Of a DNA stretch of 64,000 bases, positions 33,525 through 43,728 are shown in pieces. The translations under genes and the position numbers were made by a program. Source of the DNA: Schizochytrium sp. TIO01 (taxonomy: Eukaryota > Sar > Bigyra > Thraustochytrida > Thraustochytriidae); NCBI GenBank assembly GCA_004764695.1, contig SMSO01000034.1, positions 3,108,501-3,172,500 on the forward strand. Direction: 5' to 3'. A model generated the notes under the pieces. That model did no database searches, had not been told where the DNA came from, and saw only the letters and a program-made list of their open reading frames with translations. Within the stretch, counting starts at the first letter, position 1. Each line of letters opens with the position of its first letter.

Positions 33525-34135
33525 ATGACTTTTGCCGCCGCTCTCTTCCTCTGCGAAGATGAAACGATCTGCACGAAATGATTTAATACAGACTTAAAGA
33601 GGGCCGTAGGATAGAAAAGATTCAAGTCTTTCTTCCTGATCTTCAGAGCTACAGTTTACGTTAGATGTAGGCTATTGGATGTAAAATCACTTAGTTAAAA
33701 GACAATTAAAAATAATAATTTAGATTGCGTCATGTTCTGTGGAAAATAGCATTATCAAGTTTGACCTTCTTTGCAGAATCTGATGACTCGGAACCGTTCG
33801 ATGCGCTCGACGTCCGTGAAGACATCAAGGCTCGCAAGGGTTTGGTTTGTCTGACACTCACGTCGACTCGTGGCGAAGGGCAGAGCTTAGAAGGTCAAGA
33901 TTTCGAGGTTGTTTCAGTCGCTGCGCCTGGAATTTCTTTCCCAAATGGGCGGATTGCGTGAATTCCTGCACAGATTTCATCCCAAGGACCGACACGAATT
34001 ATCGTCCTCCTGAAATGCAACGCAGCGACACCAAACGCAATGGCGCTCTCCACGGCAGACGCGTGCGTGTCCCGGCTCTCAAGACTCTCTGCGGTTCAAG
34101 CTGCTCCACAACTTGACAAACAATCAAACCATCAA

Positions 34136-34164
34136 ATTGTAATTGCAATTGCAATTGCAATTGC
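34136..34164 (+). repeat. (GCAATT)n hexamer repeat
   Basis: Four units of the palindromic hexamer, like the tract at 5900-5950. Confidence 0.9.
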
Positions 34165-34750
34165 TGTTCGATCGATCATTGGTGCTCAGCAAAGTCTGCT
34201 AGAGGAAAGCACAATCAATGTTGATGACAACGACCCGAAGACGAACGAACTCCTGCCATCGAAACCAGCGCGGAAACCGCCACGCCCAGAGGACCGCCCC
34301 GCTGCGACGTGGACAGAGCAGCCCCCAGCTCGACGACGAGCACGTCGACGATGACGCTCTTGACGCTGTCCTGGGTGAGCGAAATAGGATGGATTTTGCT
34401 CTCGATTTCCGCCTCGTTCTCATCATCTTCCTCTTCTTCGTAAGCGTGATTATTGCGCTAGTTTCTGTTTATTTACCATCATCAGCGTGACCTTGTCTTT
34501 CCTCTTTCGCTTCAGCTCGATCAGCGCTCCCACGCTGGGCAAAACCTCTTCTGCAGGTGCAGCGAAATCAACTGAGTGAGTGCTCGCCAAGGCAGATTGC
34601 AAAACTCGATCAGAGCGGAGGCCTGGCTGGTGAAGCGAGAAGTTCTGTGGCCAGTTCGCTCTGCGGGAAGAGGAGGAGGAGACCTGGGATCGATCAGGGC
34701 ATTGGGCCTTGTGTAGAAAGAAAATCTTAGCGTAAGAACAGAAACCTAAG

Positions 34751-35518
34751 ATGGCAGCCATGCTCGCACGGATGCAGAGCTTGGATGTGAATGAGATTGC
34801 CAAGCTCTATGATGACTTTTATGTGCTTGTGCCGATCTATGCTGTGATGGTGCCCATCCTGCAAAAGGTATACCAGGGAGCCTCTTCGGAGAGCAGCAAA
34901 GGCTGGAAGCCCATCATCCTTGCCTACAACGTGGTCATGAGCGTTTTCTCTGCATGCTGTGCAATTGGTATGGCGTACATCCTCTTTGTCAAGTTCAATG
35001 GTCAGATTAAGGGTCCTGACTGCTCTGCCTTCGCGAGGGACCCTCTCTACGACTGGATCGTTTACTTCTTCTACATGTCCAAGTATGTTGAGTTTGCTGA
35101 CACCTTTTTTCTTATCATTAAGGGCAAGCCCGTGTCCTGGCTTCACTACTTTCACCACATCGGCGCTGCGATTGATATGGGTGTGCTCTGGAAGTCTGGC
35201 GCTGAGCCCACCTGGATTTTCGTTCTCTTCAATGGCACTGTCCACACTGTCATGTACGCTTACTATGGTGCTGCTCTTATGGGCAAGCGCCTCAAGGGAA
35301 AGAACTTGATCACCATCATGCAGATTGTGCAGTTCCTCTCTGGTATGGGCATCTTCTACACGTACCCGGACATTCCTTGCTTTGCCAGCAACAGCCAGCT
35401 CATGTTTATCTACTACTACACCAACATCTACGTCGGTATCGTCCTTCTCTTCTTTCTCAACTTTTATGTTCAATCTTACCTTCGCCCTCAGCGCAAGGCA
35501 CCCGGCAAGAGCGAGTAA
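34751..35518 (+). CDS. ELO-family fatty acid elongase (PUFA-type candidate)
   Basis: An intronless 255-residue protein of ordinary ELO length. The condensing-enzyme signature is present: SKYVEFADTFFLIIKGK (110-126), histidine box HYFHH (His132, 135, 136) and FNGTVHTVMYAYYG (160-173). Six to seven membrane segments are visible. The C-terminus is basic (LRPQRKAPGKSE). WLHYFHHIGAAIDMGVLWKSG differs from the other elongase in this window (HWYHHVTVLLFCWHAW), so the two probably act on different chains. The HxFHH-type box is typical of the polyunsaturated-substrate branch used in protist DHA/EPA synthesis (inference; substrate needs testing). ATG 34751 is the first start; a second ATG at codon 4 is possible. 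Confidence 0.93.
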   Translation: MAAMLARMQSLDVNEIAKLYDDFYVLVPIYAVMVPILQKVYQGASSESSKGWKPIILAYNVVMSVFSACCAIGMAYILFVKFNGQIKGPDCSAFARDPLYDWIVYFFYMSKYVEFADTFFLIIKGKPVSWLHYFHHIGAAIDMGVLWKSGAEPTWIFVLFNGTVHTVMYAYYGAALMGKRLKGKNLITIMQIVQFLSGMGIFYTYPDIPCFASNSQLMFIYYYTNIYVGIVLLFFLNFYVQSYLRPQRKAPGKSE

Positions 35519-36388
35519 GCGTATGGCCTGTGGCCTGTTTAAGACGAATGATCGTTTCGATTTGTTATGTGCTGTCACTTTACTCAATGGATGGATGAAA
35601 CCTGCGCACCAAATTAAAACGAAAGGCGGTATCCATCAATGAGGAGGGAGAGATGAAACCTTCAAAAGCAATGTACCTCACAAGCAATTGCATAGCTTTC
35701 TTGCCATGCATTAGTCTGTCTCCTTGTTAAACTCCTTTCTGGGCTGAAGCGGGGCTTTTTGAACCTTCAGAGGAGCAAGTACGCACAACACCCACCCTCC
35801 TCTGCAGTGGCATCCGGCTATCAAAACAATAATAGCTGATGCCCCTTGTTATATCTGGTAGCAAGTTTTGTTGCATTCATTTCATCCTTTCTAGTGCACC
35901 TTATTTTTTTTTCTAGTAAACTTCACGAAAAGATATTGCTGTTCGATTTTCTCATCTGTAATCTTCAAGCTTTCCCAGCACGCTTCTGGCTGGTCTCTCA
36001 AATCGCCACGTCCTCGGAATAACTTAAGAAATCTACTTTCCTCATTCTTCCCTTAATATATACTAATATCTACTTCAAATTATCCTACCTTTGTCACGCG
36101 CTCTTCAATTTGCAGGGCTCGCTTCAAAAGTCTCACTGCATTATTAAAACAGAGCGTGCTCGTGAAGCTTTCTTTCTGAGTGGGCTGCTGGATGATTGAC
36201 AACGCTTTTTCTCGTTTTGCGGGGTGTCTTTCCTTGGTGGTTGCAAGTGACCACTTGAGTCTTAGACACCCTTATAAATGAATCATAGCAGCTGAGCTTC
36301 TGGGCCTCGACATCTGATTGCAAAAGAACCAATCCGTCTCATTTCATGACAACTTCTGGGCACCCAAAACCTCAACCGTGAGGCCAAG
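35519..36388. other. Intergenic, ~870 bp, no gene seen
   Basis: AT-rich, pyrimidine-rich toward the right. No repeat or convincing ORF. Confidence 0.5.
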
Positions 36389-37993
36389 ATGAAACCGCTC
36401 TGGGCGTGGTATCTGGCGACACAGTGGCGAACTGGTGCCTTTGTAACGGTGGTGAGCACTGTTGGAGGCTATTATTTCGCTCGGCGAGGTCTCGATTACG
36501 AGCCAAAGACTGCAGCTCCAATAGCATGCGGAGTTGGCTTTGCAGCGTTCACAGGGTTTTCGGTATTCCGTGCTCGAATTCGCCCAAAAGTCCTCAGCCA
36601 AGGAGCTGAAGTGCATAAAGGAAGACCTGCGATTCTTCGTCTGCGGACATTCACGGGGTGGTTTCTTTCCAAGGAATGGCAAGAGGCTATTACAGCTGTG
36701 TCTGACCTCCATGACCATGTTGAGCTTGCGAGATTCCAACGCGTTGGAGATCTTGATATGAAGCCACACCTTGGTGTTCTTGGACTTCTGGCTGCCGGTG
36801 AGCGGCTTTTAAAGGAGTCTCGCGCTCCTATTCGAGTTTCAGACGAAGAGCAACCCAGTGTGGAAGGTCAACCAGATGCAGATACCGTGGAACTTCACTT
36901 GCGAGTGGCGAATGCTGCCTACGGTGCGGTATTTCTAGGTGCAATGAGCCTCATACCGCCTATAAATGCTGCTACTCTTGTTACAAATCCGAAAACCTCG
37001 AATGAAGCAGATCGACTTGCGTTCTGTCAATATGTTGGGCGAGATAGGAAGGAATTAGAATTCTTACATGTTTCATCCTACAGCGAACGTCTCTATGGTC
37101 CCAAAGTATATTTGGTGGCTGACCACCGCTCTAAGCGTTTGATCCTTTCGTTGCGTGGCACAAGTAGTATTTCGGATGTTTTCACAGATCTGGCGTGCGA
37201 GCTTGCCTATGTGGACGTGCCTGATGTTCATGGCCCAGGCGAGCACATTCCGACGCACAATGGTATGATGCGAGGTGCACAAAATGTAATTGGTGAAGTT
37301 TGTGAGTCAATGCAACAGTCAGCAGAACGTTTCCCCGATTATAAAATTAGTGTATGTGGTCATTCGCTTGGTGCTGGATGCGCATTGCTTTGTACACTTG
37401 AACTTGCACTAAAGAAACATATGCCCCGCCATATTGAGTGCTTTGCCTTCGGGGCTCCACCAGTGTTGGCATTACCACCATCTGATCAATCTAAACTCTT
37501 CGAAGAGTCTGGACTCTTGCAACGTGCAAAGATTTACAACTTTGTGAATGGCCCTGATATCATTCCGCGCCTGTCGCTTTGGTCAGCTAATCGCTTAGTG
37601 CACAAGCTTGAGCGGATCGAGCTTGCTGTCCAAGCTGGTAAGATATCACGATGGTCCAAGTGGAGGGCGCTCCGATATGGGGCAAAGGGCCTTCAAGAAA
37701 AGGAAAAGTCAGCTTTATTAGAGGCTATCGATCTTGATTTACATCATAAAATCAATTCACTTTGCGAAGAAGCCTGGGATGGCCACTGCATTCGCATGTT
37801 TCATTTAGGTTCAATGTTCTATTTGCGGCCTGGGCGAATGCTCGATGCGGCCTCTGAAGAGCATCCTATTGATGCTGATATTATTGTAGACGGATATGCT
37901 ACTTTCTTGCACGCGCACATGCCTTCGCAATATCATGCGAAATACATGGCAGACCTTTCTCAAAAGGAAGATGATCCAACCCGACACAAATAG
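36389..37993 (+). CDS. Class 3 lipase, sn-1-specific diacylglycerol-lipase-like
   Basis: An intronless 534-residue protein. The alpha/beta-hydrolase core carries the nucleophile elbow VCGHSLGAGCALL (Ser326), Asp390 in FVNGPDIIPRLS, and His510 in HAHMPSQY, which fits the DHMPxxY position of diacylglycerol lipases. LSLRGTSSISDVFTDLACE (about 253-271) is the oxyanion-side strand seen in DAGL. The N-terminus has two hydrophobic segments (about 15-30 and 45-57), so the enzyme is probably membrane-bound. The family hydrolyses the sn-1 ester of DAG or monoacylglycerols. The substrate here is inferred. Its last 34 bases overlap, tail to tail, the coding end of the methyltransferase gene on the other strand. 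Confidence 0.9.
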   Translation: MKPLWAWYLATQWRTGAFVTVVSTVGGYYFARRGLDYEPKTAAPIACGVGFAAFTGFSVFRARIRPKVLSQGAEVHKGRPAILRLRTFTGWFLSKEWQEAITAVSDLHDHVELARFQRVGDLDMKPHLGVLGLLAAGERLLKESRAPIRVSDEEQPSVEGQPDADTVELHLRVANAAYGAVFLGAMSLIPPINAATLVTNPKTSNEADRLAFCQYVGRDRKELEFLHVSSYSERLYGPKVYLVADHRSKRLILSLRGTSSISDVFTDLACELAYVDVPDVHGPGEHIPTHNGMMRGAQNVIGEVCESMQQSAERFPDYKISVCGHSLGAGCALLCTLELALKKHMPRHIECFAFGAPPVLALPPSDQSKLFEESGLLQRAKIYNFVNGPDIIPRLSLWSANRLVHKLERIELAVQAGKISRWSKWRALRYGAKGLQEKEKSALLEAIDLDLHHKINSLCEEAWDGHCIRMFHLGSMFYLRPGRMLDAASEEHPIDADIIVDGYATFLHAHMPSQYHAKYMADLSQKEDDPTRHK

Positions 37994-39525
37994 ATTGATA
38001 CATCGCGCGACGAATGTTTTGGCTCTGAATTTTCTCCATCATTTGCCATTTGCTTAGGCGCGAAGTAAGATTTTAAAGCATGCAGCTCAGGTGTGTAAGA
38101 TTCCGCCGGCACAAGAAAACCTGCTCCCGGACCATCCAAAAGTTCTGCTTCGAAAAGCTTTGCAAATGCAGCAAAAAATTGATGATCTGCAGGATTCCGG
38201 TGTCTATGGCCCCACATCACCTGGATATCCGGAAATCGTTTAGCAATTGCAGTGAGCGTAGCAATAAGCAAATCGTAAAGCTCGGGGTCGTAAACTACAT
38301 CACTGAGGACAATTAAATCAAGATTGCCGAATCGATCAAGTTCTGGGTCAGATCCCCAGCCTAAAGGCAAAGCCTCGGCATTCTTCAGTTCATTTAATAC
38401 CACGTTTGCCTCCATCTGAGGAATAACTTCTTCAAGGTCAGTAACGGCAACATAGCTTGCCCCAATCCGAGCACACCCAATACCTACTGCGCCTGTGCCT
38501 GCACCTAGTTCTAAGACGCGACGCCCCTTAACAAGATGAGCATATTCACCTCCTAGCAAGCCCAGGAGTCGTGATGCCGAGTCCCAAAGCTTCCCAGCAA
38601 TACCAAGAGAAGAGGTGGCTTCAAGAAGATATACTTTCTGCTCTTGGCCTGGAATAGCAAGTTCTCGACAGCCTCCATAGGATTCAAATCTGGCGACGTG
38701 TTTTTCATTGTCTTTATTTGAGACGATTGTGGGAGGGCTTAGCACTGGCTCCACACCTTGTGCTGTCAACCTCAATTGGAATAACTTATTTTCTGCCTCT
38801 TTCGCAACCTCTAGCCGGCCTTGCAAACTTGCCCTTCCATGACTATTGCTCACTGACTCCTTGAGCGTGAACTTCACACTGTCTGGCCCGACTATCTCAG
38901 CGTTAACTTGTGGCATTTCTGCAAGCATGTTATGGTCTAGCAAACCAAACTCGTTCCCAATAAAAGCATCTACTTTGATCTCTACAAAGCTACCTGGCTG
39001 GACCACGAGAGGAAGCGTAGATTCTGACAAGAACAGCCGCAGCGTGTGATGTTCGCTAAACAGCGCCCGGCGTTCAAGCTCTGGAAGCTCTGGTGGTTTG
39101 TATGTTTGACTTTGTGTTTTCAACTCTGATCTCTTGCGCAATACAAGCTGCTGAGTTGCGGGAGGAAGGTTTTTAAGATTTTGCGCAAGTGTTGCGCACT
39201 CCGTATAGGCCTCTGTGAAGCTGAGTTTGTCTTCAAGGGCCTTAATTTTCCGAAGCCGAGCCTTCCAATTACTTGGGTCTAGGTCAAGTGCTTCGTCGCA
39301 GTCAGAAATAGCGCCTTTGAGCCAACCAAGTTGAAGTCTCGCTTGAGCTCTGTTGCTCAACACTGTGGCTTTCCAGGAGGACACATCGTGTTCGAGCGTC
39401 TCGACGATGTTCAATTTTTCAAGGGCTACAAGCGCCTCTCCATAAACACGTTCTGCCCCAACGTGGTCTCCTGCACGGTATAGATCATTGCCGCGGAGTC
39501 GCAGCTGTTCGTGCTCGGAAGCCAT
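37960..39525 (-). CDS. TPR domain plus methyltransferase-16 (METTL21/FAM86-like) protein
   Basis: An intronless 521-residue protein with two parts. Residues 1-125 form TPR-like helices (EQLRLRGNDLYRAGDHVGAE, then AQARLQLGWLKGAISDCDEA), as in co-chaperone TPR clamps. Residues about 300-510 form a seven-beta-strand SAM methyltransferase: motif I VLELGAGTGAVGIG (about 335-348), post-I Asp in VAVTDLEEV, and SDVVYDPELYDLL (about 404-416), which carries the D-x-x-Y of the protein-lysine methyltransferase 16 family. A hydrophilic middle (about 150-290) may hold a CS/p23-like beta domain but I cannot confirm it. The architecture suggests methylation of a chaperone or client (inference). The CDS tail overlaps the lipase CDS. 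The start is 107 bp from a divergent ATG at 39633. Confidence 0.85.
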   Translation of the reverse strand: MASEHEQLRLRGNDLYRAGDHVGAERVYGEALVALEKLNIVETLEHDVSSWKATVLSNRAQARLQLGWLKGAISDCDEALDLDPSNWKARLRKIKALEDKLSFTEAYTECATLAQNLKNLPPATQQLVLRKRSELKTQSQTYKPPELPELERRALFSEHHTLRLFLSESTLPLVVQPGSFVEIKVDAFIGNEFGLLDHNMLAEMPQVNAEIVGPDSVKFTLKESVSNSHGRASLQGRLEVAKEAENKLFQLRLTAQGVEPVLSPPTIVSNKDNEKHVARFESYGGCRELAIPGQEQKVYLLEATSSLGIAGKLWDSASRLLGLLGGEYAHLVKGRRVLELGAGTGAVGIGCARIGASYVAVTDLEEVIPQMEANVVLNELKNAEALPLGWGSDPELDRFGNLDLIVLSDVVYDPELYDLLIATLTAIAKRFPDIQVMWGHRHRNPADHQFFAAFAKLFEAELLDGPGAGFLVPAESYTPELHALKSYFAPKQMANDGENSEPKHSSRDVSIYLCRVGSSSF

Positions 39526-39632
39526 GGGTGTTTCGATTTTGATTTTAGGAGACTATTTTGCCACGTTTTTATTTTGAGGTTCTGGAAATACTAGAACTCC
39601 TTTTTTTTCATTAGATTTTTTTTTTTAAAAGC
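39526..39632. promoter_or_regulatory. Short divergent promoter region
   Basis: Only 107 bp separate the start codon of the TPR-methyltransferase (minus) and the proposed ATG at 39633 (plus). The interval is AT-rich with two T-runs (about 39600-39608 and 39616-39626). No TATA element stands out. It is called by position only. Confidence 0.4.
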
Positions 39633-41097
39633 ATGAACACATTTTCAGAACTATCTGCGCAAGTATATGCACACGTGCGATCCTTTTGGAATAAACCAAG
39701 GGAGCAAGACTCAAGATCTCGACTAAAATACCTCCCTTTTACATCAGTCAAAGGCATATAGCAACTAAAATGTATGGGAATAAGGTTCAAGTTAAAATAA
39801 AATATTTATACTGCTATTCCGTAACATGGCTCATGCAACCATTCGCACGTAGACCATACATCTCAGCCAAATAAGATGAATAATTTCATCTCTTGGCTCA
39901 ACATGATGCTCAGCCGATGAGGCTTACGAAATAATATCCTTCAAGAACTTGCTTTTTTTAATTTAATTAGAAATCGTGTTGGTGTGTGGTTGAAGTCTTA
40001 ACTCCTGGACGAAATTGATTCAAGTAGCCGGGGAATTGTCTTGGTTGTTAATTCAATCTTCTTCAGAGGTCTGATCATTTGTGATTTGGAGATATAGTGA
40101 GTAACCATTCAAAAGTGAAAAAATAAGTGGAAGACAGAAAATAACAGTGTCCTGTTTTCCCAAGTTCAGGTCATTCGATTTTGACGCTTGTAGAGATACT
40201 CGGCATTCTGTCTCTAGAGGCCCATAAGGAAAGTTGAAAATTGGATTTAGATAAATGGCTAAATACGGTATAGGACTGCTTATATTATTTTGTAGTTGGA
40301 CGAAAGTTTGGATCTCCGTTTTGCCACTAGAGAGAAGAATTTGCCTGCTCAAGTTTTGACAGAAATACACAACGGTAAGAACGCATACTTCTCTTTCTCT
40401 GCCCTCTTAGACGATGTATAAGAAGAGATACGCGTGTGTTACATGATTGTGTTGGCATAACAAATAAAACCTAGGAAAGCTTCACGACTGTGCTCTAAAC
40501 TGAAGCTGGCATCAAATCTTAAATAGCTTTTGTCATTTGGTCATCCTCTTGCCGTTTTTTAGGTTTTCATGTTTGCCTCAAAGCCTAACCCCACTGCGAA
40601 ACAAGGTTATACTAGCTATGCTTGAAGGTAACTCCAGTTTAAGTTATCGCGCTCTCAAAATAAATGAGGCCTTTTAACAGGAAGAAATGACGTTCTTTCA
40701 AGCAATTAAACTCTATATAGGCCATCAAGGTAAACACCACGCATATAAAGTAAGTGTATGACACCGCGAAGAGACGAGGAGTTAAACAGCGCATAATGCA
40801 GGTCTCTGTTGCTTGCTGACATATGTAGAGGTCGCCAAGACGCCAAAACACAAAAATCCTAGACGATCAGCCTTTCCAAAGCTGACTTCAATAAAGAATA
40901 GACGATGCGGATTTCCAGATTCATTCGAACCAGTTCGCGAGGCGTGGCGGGTGCTGCGTGCGGAGCGTCTTCGTGAGTATTGGAAAGCGGATATTCAGGA
41001 CAAGAGTCTACCAAATATTCTCGCAGAGCAGCTAGAACCTCTCGTAACTCCTGATATAGTAGGCACTGGGTTTATATTGGAACAAATCCAACGCTGA
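39633..41097 (+). CDS. Unknown spliced gene, three-exon candidate
   Basis: Proposed exons: 39633-39746 (ATG start; the 3' boundary is uncertain because phase-0 donors also exist near 39663 and 39675), 40296-40374 and 40829-41097. Exon 2 follows TTTTGTAG and ends at a GTAAGA donor. Exon 3 follows an ATATGTAG acceptor, and the split codon gives Glu, reading LTEIHN-E-VAKTPKHKN. The model gives about 153 residues: a basic middle (KHKNPRRSAFPKLTSIKNRR) and a helical, charged C-terminus (SFEPVREAWRVLRAERLREYW). I do not recognise the family; a small organellar or ribosome-associated protein is possible, from its basic composition only. Exon 3 is the best supported piece. The gene is divergent from the methyltransferase gene. 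Confidence 0.45.
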
Positions 41098-41548
41098 AAA
41101 GAGGTTCTTCTCAATTTGCCATCCGTAAATACATCTCTTTTGAGCTGGCAGTAAAATGTTCCTTTACTATGAAGCCCTGAATATGCACACTTCAGACAGC
41201 GTTTAAAGTCCGTTTGTACACTTATTAGATCTTTACTATCTAAATGAGTGCAATAAAACCAATTGCACATAAATCTTAGAATTGCTATATTGGTTGTAAG
41301 AGTTCACAGTTTTTACTGATTACAATTAGAATTCCGGAGTCAAGAATTCGGGTTGCAGTATACGAAAAATGCCAAACTTCATTTACTTATGATGTTCAGA
41401 TGCCCTATATTTCGGTACATATTGCATTTCTTAGCTGTTTGTGATAATGGTTAGATGGTGTTAATATACATTTGCTGATGATAAGGAAAGCAATAGTGGT
41501 TTGTTAATTATTGTTAGGTAGGATAAATTCACACAAATTAGTCTAAAA
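41098..41548. other. Intergenic between convergent genes
   Basis: About 450 bp of AT-rich 3' sequence. No gene or repeat seen. Confidence 0.5.
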
Positions 41549-43382
41549 CTACTTTTTCTTTGCATCATCAAGCATTGGAGGGACGATGACAACGCTACCC
41601 TTGCGTGGGCGCTGCATAGTGTATGCACCAGGCGCAGTGTTGCCCACCATGCGTGCATTTGCAACCTGCCTAGCATCAGCGGGGATGCCAAGAGCATCAA
41701 GAGCCTTGCCGGCAGCCTCTGGAATAACAGGCTGCAATAGAATGCTGGTAACACGAACAGTTTCGAGCATCCAGTACATGCACGTATCGTAGCGTGCCTG
41801 AAGTTCGGGTGCGTCTTCAGCATCTGGGTTTTGACGCAACTTTTTACGGAGAACCCAAGGTTCCTCTACGGTAATGACGCGGTTAGCTTCGTAGAGCACG
41901 TCCATGATTTCTTCGAGGCCACGGGCAAACTCAAGACGCTCAAATTTGGCTCCTACAGAATCGGCTAAGCCACTCAAGAAATTCATGGCCAAGTCGTTAG
42001 AGCCTACTTCAGTGCGTGCAGCTGGGCTGGGCCAAACGTCGTCTGGAGAAAGGTTCTTGCCGGTGCAACGGGCCAAAAGGTTGCCATAGGTGTTGGTCAA
42101 CTCATCACGGCGGCGCGCTTCAAGCATGTCGTTACTGTAGTCCAGATCTCCAGCAATGCTGCCATTACGCAAAAGAGCATACCGCACTGCATCAACTCCA
42201 TATTTGTCAATGAGCGTCATGGGATCGATCACATTGCCAAGAGACTTGCTCATCTTGGTACGCTCAACAGTCCAGTGGCCGTGTGCCACAACGGCACTGG
42301 GTGGTTCAATTCCACCTGCAATCAGAAACGCTGGCCAATAGACGGAGTGGAATCGCAAAATATCCTTCCCGATGACATGGATGACACGGTCAATGCCAAC
42401 ATCCCGCCAACTGAAAGGCTCCGCAACGTTAGTGGGGAATTTTGGCGCCAGCAACAGTCAAATAGTTTGCAAGTGCATCAAGCCAGACATAGATGGACTG
42501 TGCCTCATCATTGGGAACAGGCCATGCCCATCGCACTCGGTCCCTTGGTCTCGACACTGACAGGTCTCCGAGTTCAGGTCCATTGGGGCCTTCCTGGCGT
42601 AAGAATGCTTCGACTTCGTTGCACCTCGTGGAAGGCCACACAGCATCTCCTTCAGGTCCTTCTTTGAGCCATCCTAAGAGCTCCTTGTGAAATTTGGACA
42701 GCTTGAAGATGTAGTTCTTCTCCGAAATCCACTCCACAGTGTGTCCACTCTCCAACGAAACCATCGCGCCATCACTAGGGCGCTCAGTGACTTGTTTTTC
42801 TGTAAGAAAAGCTTCATCCGATTGACAGTACCATCCAGAATGCTCGCCAGTCTCAATGAAACCCGCATTTTCGAGGCGCTGCCATAATTGAGCGACGACT
42901 TCGCCGTGACGATCCTCGGTGGTGCGGATGTAGTCATCGTGGGAGGTCCCAAGAGCTTCGAAGAGCCTCTTGAATTGGCCAGAGATCTCGTCGCAGTAAG
43001 CTTTGGTGGATTCGGCACCAATATCGATGGCAGCCTTCTCCACCTTTGAACCGTGTTCGTCAGTACCTGTGGAAAAGAGCACCTGGTGTCCTGAAAGCCG
43101 CAGCCAGCGAGCTAATGCGTCCGCGAGCAGGCCAGAGTATGCGTGACCGATGTGAGGGCTTCCGTTCACGTAAAAAATAGGAGTGGTCACTAACACGCGG
43201 TCTTTGCCCTTGTCTCCAGCCGCGATGTCGCCACCGCTGCTGCTACTGCTATGTCTTTTGCGCATGGGGCCAAGTTGAAGTCCATGAGCACCACTGCCTA
43301 CGGAAACGAGGCCACGCGGAAGCATCGCGAGGACTCCCCGGTGCTTCCGGGAGCTCATCATCGACGCTTTCCGCAGGAGCAT
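41549..43382 (-). CDS. MARS2: Methionyl-tRNA synthetase, mitochondrial type, with apparent +1 frameshift
   Basis: Class I synthetase that charges tRNA-Met. The N-terminal part has the HIGH motif (PHIGHAY) after ATPIFYVNG-like text, and the C-terminal part has KMSKS (RTKMSKSLGNVIDP) and an anticodon-binding helix domain. It lacks a zinc-knuckle insertion, like bacterial/organellar short forms. I start at Met 43382, which opens an Arg/Ser-rich presequence (MLLRKASMMSSRKHRGVLAM); the frame is open further upstream (Met at 43547). The sequence is in two frames: the first stops at 42429-42431, after NYLTVAGAKIPH, and the second is open from 42454. The switch must fall in 42429-42454, which contains TTTT (42440-42443) and GGGG (42434-42437) on the plus strand. 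One base too many in the run would explain it. Total about 610 residues. Confidence 0.85.
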
Positions 43383-43728
43383 CGTCGCGAAGCGGTCTTC
43401 AAGACAGCCGGTCAGAGCGGCCCTAGATTTTGTGTTTCTGCATTGCAATCGATTGATCAAAAAATTCTCTCCGCCAAAGAAATATGGGCTTATTAGCAGT
43501 ACATACAAAAAGGGACACGTCCAAATTGAGAGAAAGTAGAGATCCATTGCGAAGCAAAAGATTCATGAACAACAGTCACTAAAGTGATTGATCAACCTAG
43601 ACATGGACTTCGTGAACTAGGAAAGCAAATTGCGAAGCTCGGGTCCACGATTGGGCCTGTGCTGATTTTGATTCTGAAGACTAGCTAGTAGTCGTAAAGG
43701 TTGCTGCAACAATTTATCGATTCTAAGA
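43383..43728. other. Divergent promoter interval
   Basis: About 345 bp between the starts of the methionyl-tRNA synthetase (minus) and the sugar kinase (plus). The left third is open in the synthetase frame and could be coding if the upstream Met is used. Confidence 0.45.

Larger units (their letters stand above)
32402..34750. other. 2.3 kb repeat-rich intergenic region
   Basis: Contains (ACTC/ATTC/ATTT)n at 33221-33300, (AATC/AATG)n at 33489-33524, a GCAATT tract at 34136-34164 and GC-rich islets at about 33350-33480, 33770-34110 and 34250-34690. One islet (33777-33961) has a 61-codon open frame after a good acceptor-like TTTGCAG, reading SDDSEPFDALDVRED...; it could be an exon, but no partner exon was found. 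Confidence 0.5.

Noticed and set aside
34727-35587. 286-codon minus-strand ORF over the second elongase
   Set aside because: It is the exact antisense of a complete ELO gene. The open antisense frame follows from that gene's codon bias, and its protein has no domain.
42418-42454. 37-nt intron as the cause of the frame change in the methionyl-tRNA synthetase
   Set aside because: Weak donor (GTTGCT) and acceptor, and it would remove residues in the conserved spacing between NYLT and HVIGKD. A one-base homopolymer error fits better, though it is not proven.
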